Shown here: piece by piece, positions 35,045 through 44,009 of the stretch
Numbering within the stretch: the stretch's first letter is position 1
Layout: the number at the start of each line of letters is the position of its first letter
DNA from: Belliella calami
GTDB lineage: Bacteria; Bacteroidota; Bacteroidia; Cytophagales; Cyclobacteriaceae
Direction: 5' to 3'
DNA length: 64,000 nt
Assembly (NCBI RefSeq): GCF_022549695.1
Contig: NZ_JAKZGS010000011.1
Span: forward strand, 62,001-126,000
Position numbers and translations under genes: made by a program
The notes under the pieces: generated by a model
Seen by the model: only the letters and a program-made list of their open reading frames with translations
Database searches by the model: none
What the model was told of the DNA's origin: nothing

Positions 35045-35786
35045 TGAAGATAGAGATTTTGATGAGCTATTTAGGAATAAGCTCTCAAACCATGAAGTAA
35101 AACCATCACAACTTGCTTGGGAGAGATTAGAAAGTAAGCTCCCAAAAAACAAGAAAAGTGGATATTATCCTTTTCTGAAAATTGCTGCATCAATAATCCT
35201 GCTTTTGGGACTTGGGTATGTGGGGTGGTTTTTGTCAAATGAAATGGCACCTGAAGCGCCTCAGGTGGCGGAAGTCAACAAGGATCAAGTTGAAGAAGAA
35301 AATACGCTAGAAATGGAGAAAGAGGAAGTGGAAGTAAAGGCCACAGAATCAGTTCCGCAAGAAGAGAAAACAAAGGACATCCAAAAACCAAAGAAGATTA
35401 AAAAGGAAGTCAATCAGCAAAACCAAATTGGAAAACAGGAATCGCCAAAAGAATTGTTTGCAGAAAACACTAAAGCTCCTCAAAAGATAGTGGTAGAGTT
35501 ACTACCGGAAATTGAAATTCCAGAATTGGATTTGGATCAATCAGTGGCGATAAACGAGTCTGTTGAAGAACTTGAAGAGCCAGAAGTATCTTACAAAATC
35601 ACAATTGTGAGTAAAGGGATTGCAGATTCAGAACCAGAAAAATCTGGATTTATCGACGGAATTGAAAACAAAGTGGAAAAAATCGGTGGGATTTTGAGTA
35701 AGGTAGATCAGGGATTTGCAGAACTGCAGGATGCAAAAAACAATCTGTTTGCCTCAATTACCTCCAAAAAAGAAAGAAGTAAGTAA
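35037..35786 (+). CDS. single-pass membrane protein, putative anti-sigma factor
   Basis: This 249-residue protein overlaps the sigma factor gene by 8 bases. A short N-terminal cytoplasmic segment (about 1-45: DEDFDELFRNKLSNHEVKPSQLAWERLESKLP) carries the helical motif commonly found at the start of Bacteroidota anti-sigma proteins. One membrane helix follows (about 47-66, LKIAASIILLLGLGYVGWFL), then a Lys/Glu/Pro-rich periplasmic region (about 70-165) and a final helical part. The role as membrane-bound antagonist of the adjacent sigma factor is inferred from position and layout. No zinc-binding HxxxCxxC motif is present. Confidence 0.68.
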   Translation: MANEDRDFDELFRNKLSNHEVKPSQLAWERLESKLPKNKKSGYYPFLKIAASIILLLGLGYVGWFLSNEMAPEAPQVAEVNKDQVEEENTLEMEKEEVEVKATESVPQEEKTKDIQKPKKIKKEVNQQNQIGKQESPKELFAENTKAPQKIVVELLPEIEIPELDLDQSVAINESVEELEEPEVSYKITIVSKGIADSEPEKSGFIDGIENKVEKIGGILSKVDQGFAELQDAKNNLFASITSKKERSK

Positions 35787-35806
35787 TATTTTAGAATCAC
35801 AGAAAC

Positions 35807-36832
35807 ATGAAAAAATATTTGTTATTATTTAGCTTGATGGCCATTGTAAGCCTTGCTTTCGGAGGAAATCATAATTCACTTCACGCTGAGAAGGATAGTA
35901 TCATTGTAGAGTTTGGGAAGTCTGGAAAAGTTGTGTTGATAGTTGACAACAAGGAAGATTTTGAAAGATTAAAGTCAATGAATATCAATCAGATAGTCAA
36001 AGAGTTGGATTTGCAACTGAATGAAGAGACTGGAGAGCTTACGGTAGTAGAAATCAAAAACAAATCAGGAAATAAAGAGGTCGTAAGAGTAAGGGAAGAC
36101 GGGCCTGAGACAGAAGTGTCGGTAGGGAGGTATAAAGTGATCGTCGATGAGTCTGGAGGAAATACTAAAATCAAGGTGGAAACAGGTCCAAAGAAGCGTA
36201 AAGATCCTCCATTCAGAACATATTTCAATTTGGATCTAGGTATCAATACTTACTTGGATGGAAGTGGGAATTTTCCTTCTTCAAGTGATCCATTCGCAAC
36301 GAAAGGCTGGGGAAGTTGGAATGTTGGGTTGAATTGGATGGCGTCTCAAAGATTGGCAAAAGGTTTTTATTGGGACTTTGGTTTGGGAGTACAATGGTAC
36401 AATTTCAAATTTGAAAACAGGGATTTCCAGGCTGTTAGAGGAAATGATGAAATTGATTTTCTTCAAAGAAATGACGTCAATGGAATCAAAAGTAAAATAT
36501 CGGCATCATATCTTACAGCCCAAACTCTTTTGAAAATAGATTTTGGAAAGATGAATGATAATGGAAAAAGAGGTGTAAGACTCGCTGCAGGGCCATATGT
36601 AGGCTACAGGTTAGGTGGAGGAAGCAAGTTTGTATATAGAGAACTAGATGGTGGGGGACGAAGAAAAGCCAAACAAAACACAGGTGTCTATCTCAATAAC
36701 TTCAGATATGGTGTAAGGGGAGAAGTAGGAGTAGGAAGGTTCAATTTCTTCTCAACCTATGACATGAATACTTTATTCCAAGATGGAAGAGGACCAGAAC
36801 TGCATCCGATCACTTTTGGAGTGATATTTTAA
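35807..36832 (+). CDS. outer-membrane beta-barrel protein (paralogue 1)
   Basis: This 341-residue exported protein has a signal peptide (about 1-27), a soluble N-terminal part (about 28-135) rich in charged beta strands, and a C-terminal beta-barrel (about 140-341) ending in ITFGVIF. It shares clear blocks with the next gene product: GSWNVG, WYNFKFE, KSKISASY, AGPYVGYRLGGGSKFVY, NNFRYG and the barrel end. The two are tandem duplicates that differ in the N-terminal domain. It lies in the sigma factor operon and is probably one of its main outputs. Function unknown. Confidence 0.75.
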   Translation: MKKYLLLFSLMAIVSLAFGGNHNSLHAEKDSIIVEFGKSGKVVLIVDNKEDFERLKSMNINQIVKELDLQLNEETGELTVVEIKNKSGNKEVVRVREDGPETEVSVGRYKVIVDESGGNTKIKVETGPKKRKDPPFRTYFNLDLGINTYLDGSGNFPSSSDPFATKGWGSWNVGLNWMASQRLAKGFYWDFGLGVQWYNFKFENRDFQAVRGNDEIDFLQRNDVNGIKSKISASYLTAQTLLKIDFGKMNDNGKRGVRLAAGPYVGYRLGGGSKFVYRELDGGGRRKAKQNTGVYLNNFRYGVRGEVGVGRFNFFSTYDMNTLFQDGRGPELHPITFGVIF

Positions 36833-36879
36833 CAAGCAATTTTAAAATCATTTGAAAGAGAGATTTAAGCTAAAAAAAA

Positions 36880-37683
36880 ATGAAAAAGATATTATTGATA
36901 CTATGTTTTGGAATACTCTTTTTTGGGAATTCCTTTGCGCAAGAAGAAGAAAAAGAGGCTGTTGAGAAAAAGGAAATAGTGAAGTCGAAAGATTTTAAGC
37001 TATTTGGCAATGAATGGCATTATGAAAGATATAAGGATAAAACATTCACAATTGAAAACACGAATCCTGATTTTTACAATTCGAAACCTCCTAAAGTAAA
37101 AAGATATCAAAGGTCACTTAGTCTTGATTTGGGAATCAATACTTGGGTCAATGATGAGACCGCACCCACTGTGAAACCATGGGGAAGTTGGAATGTAGGG
37201 ATCAATTATCAGCATCAATACAAGTTTGGTAAAAACTTTTCTTTGAACCCTTCTATAGGTGTGAGTTGGTACAATTTCAAATTCGAGGATAGAAATCTTA
37301 TCGCAGTAAAAGAGATAGATGGTATTGAATTCCAAGATTTCAACGGAGGTGTAGGTACCAAATCAAAGATTTCCGCTTCTTATTTCAATATAAGTTTGAT
37401 TCCAATTTTGCATAGCAGCAACGGTAAATTTAGATTTGGTGTAGGTCCTTATGCTGGTCTTAGGATAGGCGGTAGAGGGAAGTTTGTGTATGATGATCCA
37501 AATGGGAGATCTCGAAAACTGTTTGAAAAGTCTAATATGTACGCAAACAATTTCAGATATGGAGGAAGAGTCGTGTTAGGAGTATCAAATGTTGATTTGT
37601 TTGTAAATTATGATTTCAACGAGTTCTTTGAAAAAGACAAAGGGCCTAGAGTAAATGCATTGAGTTTTGGTTTAATTTTATAA
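36880..37683 (+). CDS. outer-membrane beta-barrel protein (paralogue 2)
   Basis: This 267-residue protein has a signal peptide (MKKILLILCFGILFFGNSFAQ), a short N-terminal segment and a beta-barrel ending in LSFGLIL. Shared blocks with the preceding gene are GSWNVGINY, WYNFKFEDR, KSKISASYF, GPYAGLRIGGRGKFVY and NNFRYGGR. It lacks the roughly 100-residue soluble domain of its partner. Spacing (47 bases) and strand place it in the same transcript. Such pairs may be subunits or size variants of one envelope structure; that is an inference. Confidence 0.75.
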   Translation: MKKILLILCFGILFFGNSFAQEEEKEAVEKKEIVKSKDFKLFGNEWHYERYKDKTFTIENTNPDFYNSKPPKVKRYQRSLSLDLGINTWVNDETAPTVKPWGSWNVGINYQHQYKFGKNFSLNPSIGVSWYNFKFEDRNLIAVKEIDGIEFQDFNGGVGTKSKISASYFNISLIPILHSSNGKFRFGVGPYAGLRIGGRGKFVYDDPNGRSRKLFEKSNMYANNFRYGGRVVLGVSNVDLFVNYDFNEFFEKDKGPRVNALSFGLIL

Positions 37684-37693
37684 AGAAGCAAAT

Positions 37694-38638
37694 ATGAAAA
37701 CTATAAAAATCAGTATCTATTTGATCATAGGGGTTTTGATGATGTCAAATACCTCTGAGCTATACGCTCAAATGCAAGTCTTGGTGGACACCAAAAAGTC
37801 ATTTGAAGCAATCAATAGGTTGGAAATTAGTAGTTCATCCTTGGAAGTGGAATATATCGGTGATCCAAATATGAGTGTAGTGTCTGTTGAGGCATATTTG
37901 GAGTCAACCCAAGACGGTCAGGATATAGTTTTCGTGACATTGGGAGAAGTGTTGAAGATTTCTTATCAACAAAACGGATTAAGAAATACCAGCTGGGGGT
38001 CTAATCAAACGAAAGGGCATATTAAAATAAAAGGTCCTGAAAATATTCAGCTTAGTATGAATGGCGGATCAGGGAAAATCAAGATAAATAGGGTGTCCTC
38101 AGAATTAACTTCTTTAAAGGTAGGTTCAGGTCATTTGGAAGTTGCTAATATTCGTGGGAATTTGGAAACAAGTGCAGGTTCTGGAAGGGTTGATATATCG
38201 GATGTCAATGGCTACATCAAACTATCAATGGGTTCTGGAACTGCCAATCTTTCTGATTTATTTGGGGATGCTGATGTGTCTTTTTCAAGCGGAAGCTTTA
38301 AGGCAAACAATGTAGAAGGATTATTATCTTTATCTGTAAGCTCTGGAAATGCAAAATTGTCAAATGTAGCGCAAATAGGAAATGTATCAATCTCTTCTGG
38401 ATCTGTAAAAGCTGAGAAATCAGGATTAAGTGCTATGACTAATCTTAAAGCTTCTTCGGGAAGTATTAAAATCTATACAGATTCCAACCTGAATGATTAC
38501 AATTATAACTTGAAAGCTACCTCAGGTTCATTGAGAGTAGGGGATCAACGAAAAGGGAAAACCTTGCAAATAAACAATGGATCTCCAAATATGGTCAATG
38601 GTTCTGTGAGTTCAGGTTCCATTTCTATTGAGAATTAA
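37694..38638 (+). CDS. exported DUF4097-like beta-repeat protein
   Basis: This 314-residue exported protein (signal peptide MKTIKISIYLIIGVLMMSNTSELYAQ) is built from regular beta-strand repeats with a G/S-S-G-S/x turn every 18-25 residues: GSGKIKINRV, GSGHLEVANI, GSGRVDISDV, SSGSFKANNV, SSGSVKAEKS, SSGSIKIYTD and TSGSLRVG. This right-handed stack matches the DUF4097/adhesin-like family. It is the last gene of the sigma factor operon, 10 bases after the second barrel gene, and a terminator follows. Such proteins appear in envelope-stress regulons; the molecular role is unknown. Confidence 0.82.
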   Translation: MKTIKISIYLIIGVLMMSNTSELYAQMQVLVDTKKSFEAINRLEISSSSLEVEYIGDPNMSVVSVEAYLESTQDGQDIVFVTLGEVLKISYQQNGLRNTSWGSNQTKGHIKIKGPENIQLSMNGGSGKIKINRVSSELTSLKVGSGHLEVANIRGNLETSAGSGRVDISDVNGYIKLSMGSGTANLSDLFGDADVSFSSGSFKANNVEGLLSLSVSSGNAKLSNVAQIGNVSISSGSVKAEKSGLSAMTNLKASSGSIKIYTDSNLNDYNYNLKATSGSLRVGDQRKGKTLQINNGSPNMVNGSVSSGSISIEN

Positions 38639-38658
38639 TACTTCATAAGTTTTTTTAG

Positions 38659-38699
38659 AAAAGCACGGGAAACACATTGGTGTTTTTTGTGCTTTTTTC
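38659..38699 (+). terminator. terminator at the end of the sigma factor operon
   Basis: AAAAGCAC (38659-38666) pairs with GTGCTTTT (38689-38696). An inner stem AAACAC/GTGTTT extends it, and a T-run follows. It lies 20 bases after the stop of the DUF4097-like gene. Confidence 0.75.
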
Positions 38700-39007
38700 T
38701 TTTGATAAAACTCTTTTCCAAATCAAGAGATTAAAGATTGCTGAAAATCATTTCAAATACCAGTCTAAAGAATTGGCCTGAGTATTATTGAGGCTGGTAA
38801 TAACGTCAGAAATTTAACTTCACTTCATCAAGACATACCTTTTAGCAAAGGAGTGTTTACATAAACTATAAATCAATAAATAAGTCGGAGAGTTAATTGC
38901 TTTTTGATCGAAGAGTGTATATTTATTTTTCAATTGTCTTCAAGGTTAAAAGAGTATCATCTAAACTTTGAGAAAAAGAATAATATCAAGATAAAACAAC
39001 TCTTAAG
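38700..39007. other. intergenic region, nothing recognised
   Basis: About 300 AT-rich bases lie between the terminator and the DASS transporter gene. No reading frame, hairpin or exact TAnnTTTG element was found; the region must contain the transporter promoter. Confidence 0.3.
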
Positions 39008-40465
39008 ATGCAAAAAACGGTCATATTGCTACTAGGTCCCTTGATTTTTATAGTATCAATATTGATGGATCCCATTGGAGGAATGACTGGATATTCACAA
39101 ATCGTTTTTGGAGCTACCATTTGGATTGCTTTATGGTGGGTGACTGAGATTGTTCCAATACCTGTCACATCCTTACTTCCGATAGTCTTATTTCCAATGA
39201 CAGGAATTATGGATGTGAAAAGCACAACGATCAATTATGGAAATGACATCGTGTTTTTATATCTGGGAGGTTTTTTGATCGCAATTGCTATTGAGAAATG
39301 GAATCTTCATAGAAGAATAGCACTATCGATATTATTGTCGGTAGGGAGTAGATTGAGCTTTATAATTTTGGGTTTTATGCTTGCTACCGCATTTCTTTCA
39401 ATGTGGATTTCAAACACAGCTACAAGTGTTATGATGTTACCCATAGGTCTTGCAATCGCTGGACAAATTGAGAAAAACGACATGTCGGGGATTGCCATTG
39501 GGAATGGTTTTGGGAAGGTTCTAATGTTTGGTATTGCTTATGGAGCTTCTATTGGTGGGTTGGCAACTTTGATTGGTACACCTCCAAATCTGGTTTTGGT
39601 GGCAATAGTCTCTGAACTTTATGGGATTGAGATCAATTTTTTGGATTGGTTTATCTTAATGTTTCCTTTGAGCGTTTTGCTGTTGCTTATTTGTTGGTTT
39701 TACTTGACTCGTTTTTATGGTGTGACACACAAGCGAATGACGACTGGTAGTCAAACGATCAAGGAAGAATTGGCGAAGTTGGGAAAAATTAGCTATGAAG
39801 AAAAAATGGTCGCAATCATATTTCTTCTGACTGCAGTAGGGTGGATAACCAAATCAATTTTATTGGAAAAATATTTTAGTGGCATCAATGATACAGTGAT
39901 AGCAGTGATCGGTGGGATGTTGATGTTTATTGTGCCTGGAAAGGATAAAAAACCACTGATGGAATGGAAGGATGCCATAAAAATCCCATGGGATATCATA
40001 CTTCTATTTGGAGGAGGACTGGCTTTGGCAGAAGGGTTCAAAGAAAGCGGATTGACAATGTGGATAGGAAGTAACTTTACTGTTTTAGAAGGCGCGTCAC
40101 TGATTCTGGTAATGCTTTTCCTTGTTGGGGCTATCAATTTTCTGACAGAGTTGACTTCTAACTTAGCCACTACGACTATTATATTACCTATTTTGGCTGC
40201 ATTGGCATACAGTATGGAAATCCATCCCTATGGTATCATGGTTGGCGCGACCCTTTCCGCTTCTTGTGCATTCATGTTGCCGGTAGCCACACCTCCCAAT
40301 GCCGTCGTGTTTAGCTCTGGATTGTTCACAATTAGGGAAATGGCAAAGACTGGGTTTGTTTTGAATTTAATCTCAATCATATTGATTTCCCTGTATGTTT
40401 ATTATTTCATGCCCTTGGTGTGGGGTATAGACTTGTTCAATTTTCCGCAAGATTTTAACAAGTAG
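39008..40465 (+). CDS. SLC13/DASS-family transporter
   Basis: This 485-residue inner-membrane protein has about 11-12 hydrophobic helices and belongs to the divalent anion:sodium symporter family. Conserved features include the first signature SNTATSVMMLPIGLAI (an S-N-T motif), GGLATLIGTPPNLV, FGGGLALAEGF, and the second signature ELTSNLATTTIILPILAAL followed by PVATPPNAVVF. These SNT/TSN hairpins bind sodium and a dicarboxylate (succinate, malate, citrate) or sulfate. Which anion is carried cannot be read from the sequence. The gene stands alone. Confidence 0.9.
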   Translation: MQKTVILLLGPLIFIVSILMDPIGGMTGYSQIVFGATIWIALWWVTEIVPIPVTSLLPIVLFPMTGIMDVKSTTINYGNDIVFLYLGGFLIAIAIEKWNLHRRIALSILLSVGSRLSFIILGFMLATAFLSMWISNTATSVMMLPIGLAIAGQIEKNDMSGIAIGNGFGKVLMFGIAYGASIGGLATLIGTPPNLVLVAIVSELYGIEINFLDWFILMFPLSVLLLLICWFYLTRFYGVTHKRMTTGSQTIKEELAKLGKISYEEKMVAIIFLLTAVGWITKSILLEKYFSGINDTVIAVIGGMLMFIVPGKDKKPLMEWKDAIKIPWDIILLFGGGLALAEGFKESGLTMWIGSNFTVLEGASLILVMLFLVGAINFLTELTSNLATTTIILPILAALAYSMEIHPYGIMVGATLSASCAFMLPVATPPNAVVFSSGLFTIREMAKTGFVLNLISIILISLYVYYFMPLVWGIDLFNFPQDFNK

Positions 40466-40541
40466 GTAATTTGGTAAGGCAGAGAAATGACTTCCACTAA
40501 ATTTGAAAGTTTCAAAAGGTTTATCCTTTTTATGAGTTCTT

Positions 40542-41036
40542 CTATTCCTCCCTTGTCTTAATTCGGATAACTCTTTCCTGTTCCTCTCCTTTCAGTCGCA
40601 AGAGTCGTACAATTCTATCAGGGCTGGGTTTCCCAAGTGATAAAAAGACTATTGTAAGTGCGTAGGCAATGATGTATCCATTGTTTTCAAAAATGAACAA
40701 TCCCAAAGAGCATAAAATGCTACTTAAAAACAATATCCAAAACCTTTTCGTCGTAGCTTGTTTGTACAAATGGATTTTGGTTTCCAAATCCTGTTTTTCA
40801 TTCAGGATTTTTCCTATTGATTTGTGAAAGTTCCAATAATGAACAGCTAATAAGCCATAAATCAATCCCAACAAAATATAATCTAAAGAATCCGGCAAAT
40901 CATACGAAGCCCGACTAATGGATTCACTTTGAGAATATAAATATACTATTGCGAAAAAAGGAATGGAACACGCGATCAAAATCAGTGTGTTCCTTTCAAG
41001 TTTTTCATAAATTGGCCTTATGGGGTCTTTTTCCAA
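40542..41036 (-). CDS. four-helix membrane protein of unknown function
   Basis: This 164-residue protein has four predicted membrane helices (about 14-33, 47-66, 97-112, 118-136) and a basic C-terminal tail (PDRIVRLLRLKGEEQERVIRIKT). No known motif. It begins 7 bases after the stop of the reductase gene, so the two are likely co-transcribed. Confidence 0.6.
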   Translation of the reverse strand: MEKDPIRPIYEKLERNTLILIACSIPFFAIVYLYSQSESISRASYDLPDSLDYILLGLIYGLLAVHYWNFHKSIGKILNEKQDLETKIHLYKQATTKRFWILFLSSILCSLGLFIFENNGYIIAYALTIVFLSLGKPSPDRIVRLLRLKGEEQERVIRIKTREE

Positions 41037-41043
41037 AATCTTC

Positions 41044-42150
41044 TTATTCTATGATTATTTTGATATCGCTGCTGGCTGGTTTTGAAGAACAGCATAAAAT
41101 GTAACCTTCTGCAATCTCTCCTTCACTAAGCCCTGCATCTTCGATCATGTCAACTTTTCCAGAGACCAAACGGCCTCGACAGGCAGTACAAAGTCCGCTT
41201 TGGCAACTGTATGGCATGTCAATATTGTTGTCTAGCCCTGCTTCCAAGATCGTTTTTTCAGGAGATACCTCATAGGTGTAATCTTGTCCTTCTACACTTA
41301 CAGTAACTTCTCTTGTCAATGATGGAGCCATTTCACCACTAGCTTTGAGTGCCGTCTCTTTGGCATCAAGATCTGTATAGAAGCTTTCCTCAAAGATCAA
41401 GTCTGTAGGGATGTTGATTTCCTTGAAAGTGTTTAAAGTAGTGGTCATCAATCCTTCTGGGCCACAGACAAAATATTTTTTGCTCGTTGTAGATTTGTCA
41501 TCGCTCCAATTTAAGACTTCCTTAACTTTGTTTGAATCCAACCTGCCTCTCATGCCTTTCCAATCAGGATTAGGTTGACTGAGGTTGTGTATGATCTCTA
41601 AGTTTTCAGCATATCGTTCTTTGAGTGCCTCGAATTCTTTTTTGAAGATAATTTGCTCTTCAGATCTTGAACAGAATAGAATAGTCACTTTAGATGCTGG
41701 CTCATTTACCAAGACAGATTTTGTGATCCCCATGATGGGAGTGATTCCACTTCCTCCAGCCAACATAAAGTATTGCGTCTTGTTTTTGGAGTGAAAAGAA
41801 GTAGTGAAATTCCCCAAAGGTTTCATAATCTCAATGGTTTTTCCAGGTCTTATGTGGTCATTGAGGTAATTCGATACTACACCTTTGTCTACACGCTTTA
41901 CCGTAATGCCAGGATATGGGTCAACATAAGGAGAAGTACAGAGACTGTAAGATCTTCTTTCCTCTTTTCCGTTGATTTCTAATATGACTGTGATAAATTG
42001 ACCAGGCTTGTAGTCTAAATATGGCTCTGGCTGTTCAAAGAATATACTCACTGTATCGGGAGTTTCTTTGACTACTTCCCTTACTTTCAGTGATAAATAT
42101 TGTTCGCCTTTAGACGGCTCGTTTTTTTTCTTTTTGAATAAATTAAACAT
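41044..42150 (-). CDS. flavin/2Fe-2S reductase, PaaE-like ferredoxin-NADP reductase
   Basis: This 368-residue cytoplasmic electron-transfer protein has three domains. The FAD-binding barrel (about 18-120) has RRSYSLCTSP. The NAD(P) domain (about 125-250) has MLAGGSGITPIMG and YFVCGPEGLM. The C-terminal plant-type 2Fe-2S domain (about 280-368) has CQSGLCTACRG and a later ILCCSS cysteine. The order matches PaaE-type reductases of multi-component monooxygenases and similar ferredoxin-NADP reductases. No monooxygenase subunits are near, so the electron acceptor is unknown. The basic N-terminal KKKK may bind membranes. The gene is divergent from purB. Confidence 0.88.
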   Translation of the reverse strand: MFNLFKKKKNEPSKGEQYLSLKVREVVKETPDTVSIFFEQPEPYLDYKPGQFITVILEINGKEERRSYSLCTSPYVDPYPGITVKRVDKGVVSNYLNDHIRPGKTIEIMKPLGNFTTSFHSKNKTQYFMLAGGSGITPIMGITKSVLVNEPASKVTILFCSRSEEQIIFKKEFEALKERYAENLEIIHNLSQPNPDWKGMRGRLDSNKVKEVLNWSDDKSTTSKKYFVCGPEGLMTTTLNTFKEINIPTDLIFEESFYTDLDAKETALKASGEMAPSLTREVTVSVEGQDYTYEVSPEKTILEAGLDNNIDMPYSCQSGLCTACRGRLVSGKVDMIEDAGLSEGEIAEGYILCCSSKPASSDIKIIIE

Positions 42151-42467
42151 TCCCGCTTATCCTTTACACGTTTATCTAAATAGGAAAGCTTCATCATTTA
42201 TGCACGGAATTTAAATTTGAAGCTCCCTAACTATTTTATTACATAATCGATTTTGAAAATGATTTGTTTCCCTAGTTTTTTAGATTTTTAGGGATAATTT
42301 CATTTCCAATTCCTATATGCAAATGTACTCAAAGAAAAATTAATCAGTTCTATAAAAGCAAACCAGTATTCTTTTTAGGACTAAATTTTGACATTAATTT
42401 GCATAAGTACCTTAAGATTCTCCATTTTAAAGGCTAAATTTGCATCCTCAAAACAAAAGCTAATCCC
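42151..42467. promoter_or_regulatory. divergent intergenic region with the purB -7 element
   Basis: This gap of 317 bases holds the promoters of the reductase gene (minus) and purB (plus). TAAATTTG at 42435-42442 matches TAnnTTTG and lies 25 bases before the purB start. No riboswitch-like structure was recognised. Confidence 0.4.
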
Positions 42468-43814
42468 ATGAATTTGACTAACCTGACAGCCGTAAGTTCG
42501 ATTGACGGCAGGTATGGTAGCAAGACTGCACCATTAAGACAATACTTTTCAGAATTTGCCTTGATCAAATATCGAGTTCACGTAGAAGTAGAATATTTCA
42601 TTGCTCTTTGTGAGCTGCCACTTCCTCAGCTAAAGGGTTTTGATAAAAGTCTGTTTGGATCTTTGAGAGAATTGGTGAAAAATTTCAGTGTAGCTGATGC
42701 GGAAAGCATCAAGGAAACCGAGAAAGTGACTAATCATGATGTGAAAGCAGTTGAGTATTTTTTGAAGGAAAAATTTGATGGCTTGGGATTAGAAACTTTT
42801 AAAGAGTTTATTCATTTTGGTTTGACATCTCAGGACATCAACAATACTTCCACACCATTGATGCTCAAAGATGGCCTTGAAGAAGTGATTTTACCTGTTT
42901 TGGAGGAAGTCTTGGCGAATCTAAAAAGTAGGGTGGAAGAATGGAAAGATATATCAATGCTAGCCAAGACACATGGTCAGCCTGCTTCCCCGACGAAGTT
43001 GGGTAAGGAGTTTCAGGTGTTTGTGACAAGGGTTGAAAAACAGCTTGAGCTTCTAAAGCAAGTTCCTTATTCTGCAAAATTCGGTGGTGCTACTGGAAAT
43101 ATGAATGCTCATCACGTCGCATATCCAGAGATTGATTGGATGCTTTTTGCCAACGGTTTTGTGGCAAATTATCTTGGTTTGGATAGAAGTTATCCAACTA
43201 CACAGATCGAGCATTATGATAACCTAGCAGCACTTTTTGACGGTTTGAAGCGTATTAATACCATCCTTTTGGATTTGTCCAAAGATGTGTGGCAGTATGT
43301 AGCTATGAATTATTTCAAGCAAAAAATAAAAGCAGGAGAGATTGGTTCATCAGCCATGCCTCACAAAGTGAATCCAATAGATTTTGAAAATGCCGAAGGG
43401 AATCTAGGAGTAGCAAATGCATTGTTGGAACATCTTTCTGCCAAATTGCCAATCAGCAGATTGCAGCGAGATTTGACTGACAGTACGGTGTTGCGTGTTA
43501 TTGGTGTGCCTTTGGGACATATGCTGATAGCTTTTGAGTCCTTGAACAAAGGTCTGAACAAGCTAGAATTGAATGCCGCGGCCATTGAGGTAGATCTTGA
43601 AGATAACTGGGCTGTTGTAGCGGAAGCTTTGCAGACAGTGTTGAGAAGAGAAGGATATCCTAAGCCTTATGAAGCCTTGAAAGACCTTACAAGAACAAAT
43701 ACTAAAATAACAGCAGAATCAATTTCTGATTTTATAGAAACCTTACAGGTAGATGATCAAATCAAGGCTGAATTGAAAAAAATCACCCCTTTCAATTATA
43801 CAGGGATTGCTTAA
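42468..43814 (+). CDS. purB: adenylosuccinate lyase
   Basis: PurB catalyses two fumarate-releasing steps of purine synthesis: SAICAR to AICAR and adenylosuccinate to AMP. The 448-residue length matches the long (E. coli-like) form. The fumarase/aspartase superfamily signature GSSAMPHKVNPIDFENAEGN lies near residues 288-307. Other conserved parts are SSIDGRYG (near 10), VTNHDVKAVEYFL, FGLTSQDINNTS, TKLGKEF and the GATGNMNAHH region with the catalytic histidine. Function is secure. Confidence 0.96.
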   Translation: MNLTNLTAVSSIDGRYGSKTAPLRQYFSEFALIKYRVHVEVEYFIALCELPLPQLKGFDKSLFGSLRELVKNFSVADAESIKETEKVTNHDVKAVEYFLKEKFDGLGLETFKEFIHFGLTSQDINNTSTPLMLKDGLEEVILPVLEEVLANLKSRVEEWKDISMLAKTHGQPASPTKLGKEFQVFVTRVEKQLELLKQVPYSAKFGGATGNMNAHHVAYPEIDWMLFANGFVANYLGLDRSYPTTQIEHYDNLAALFDGLKRINTILLDLSKDVWQYVAMNYFKQKIKAGEIGSSAMPHKVNPIDFENAEGNLGVANALLEHLSAKLPISRLQRDLTDSTVLRVIGVPLGHMLIAFESLNKGLNKLELNAAAIEVDLEDNWAVVAEALQTVLRREGYPKPYEALKDLTRTNTKITAESISDFIETLQVDDQIKAELKKITPFNYTGIA

Positions 43815-43831
43815 TTTTCACTTTTGAAATG

Positions 43832-43877
43832 AATCTTGCTTTTGCCAAAATCTAAAAAATTGGACAAAGGCAAGATT
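43832..43877 (+). terminator. weak terminator-like hairpin after purB
   Basis: AATCTTGC (43832-43839) pairs with GCAAGATT (43870-43877), and TTTG/CAAA plus CCAA/TTGG extend the stem inward. No strong T-run follows, so termination would be weak. Confidence 0.45.
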
Positions 43878-44009
43878 CTTATAGCATTGTTATTAGTTTC
43901 TTTAAAATTTTTGCCAAATAAGGTTCTAAGAAGCCGAATTATTCTATTTTTACCATAGTAGAGCTTGATTTTTCAGGTTTCAGAGATTTTAACCAGCCCA
44001 ATCTTTCCT

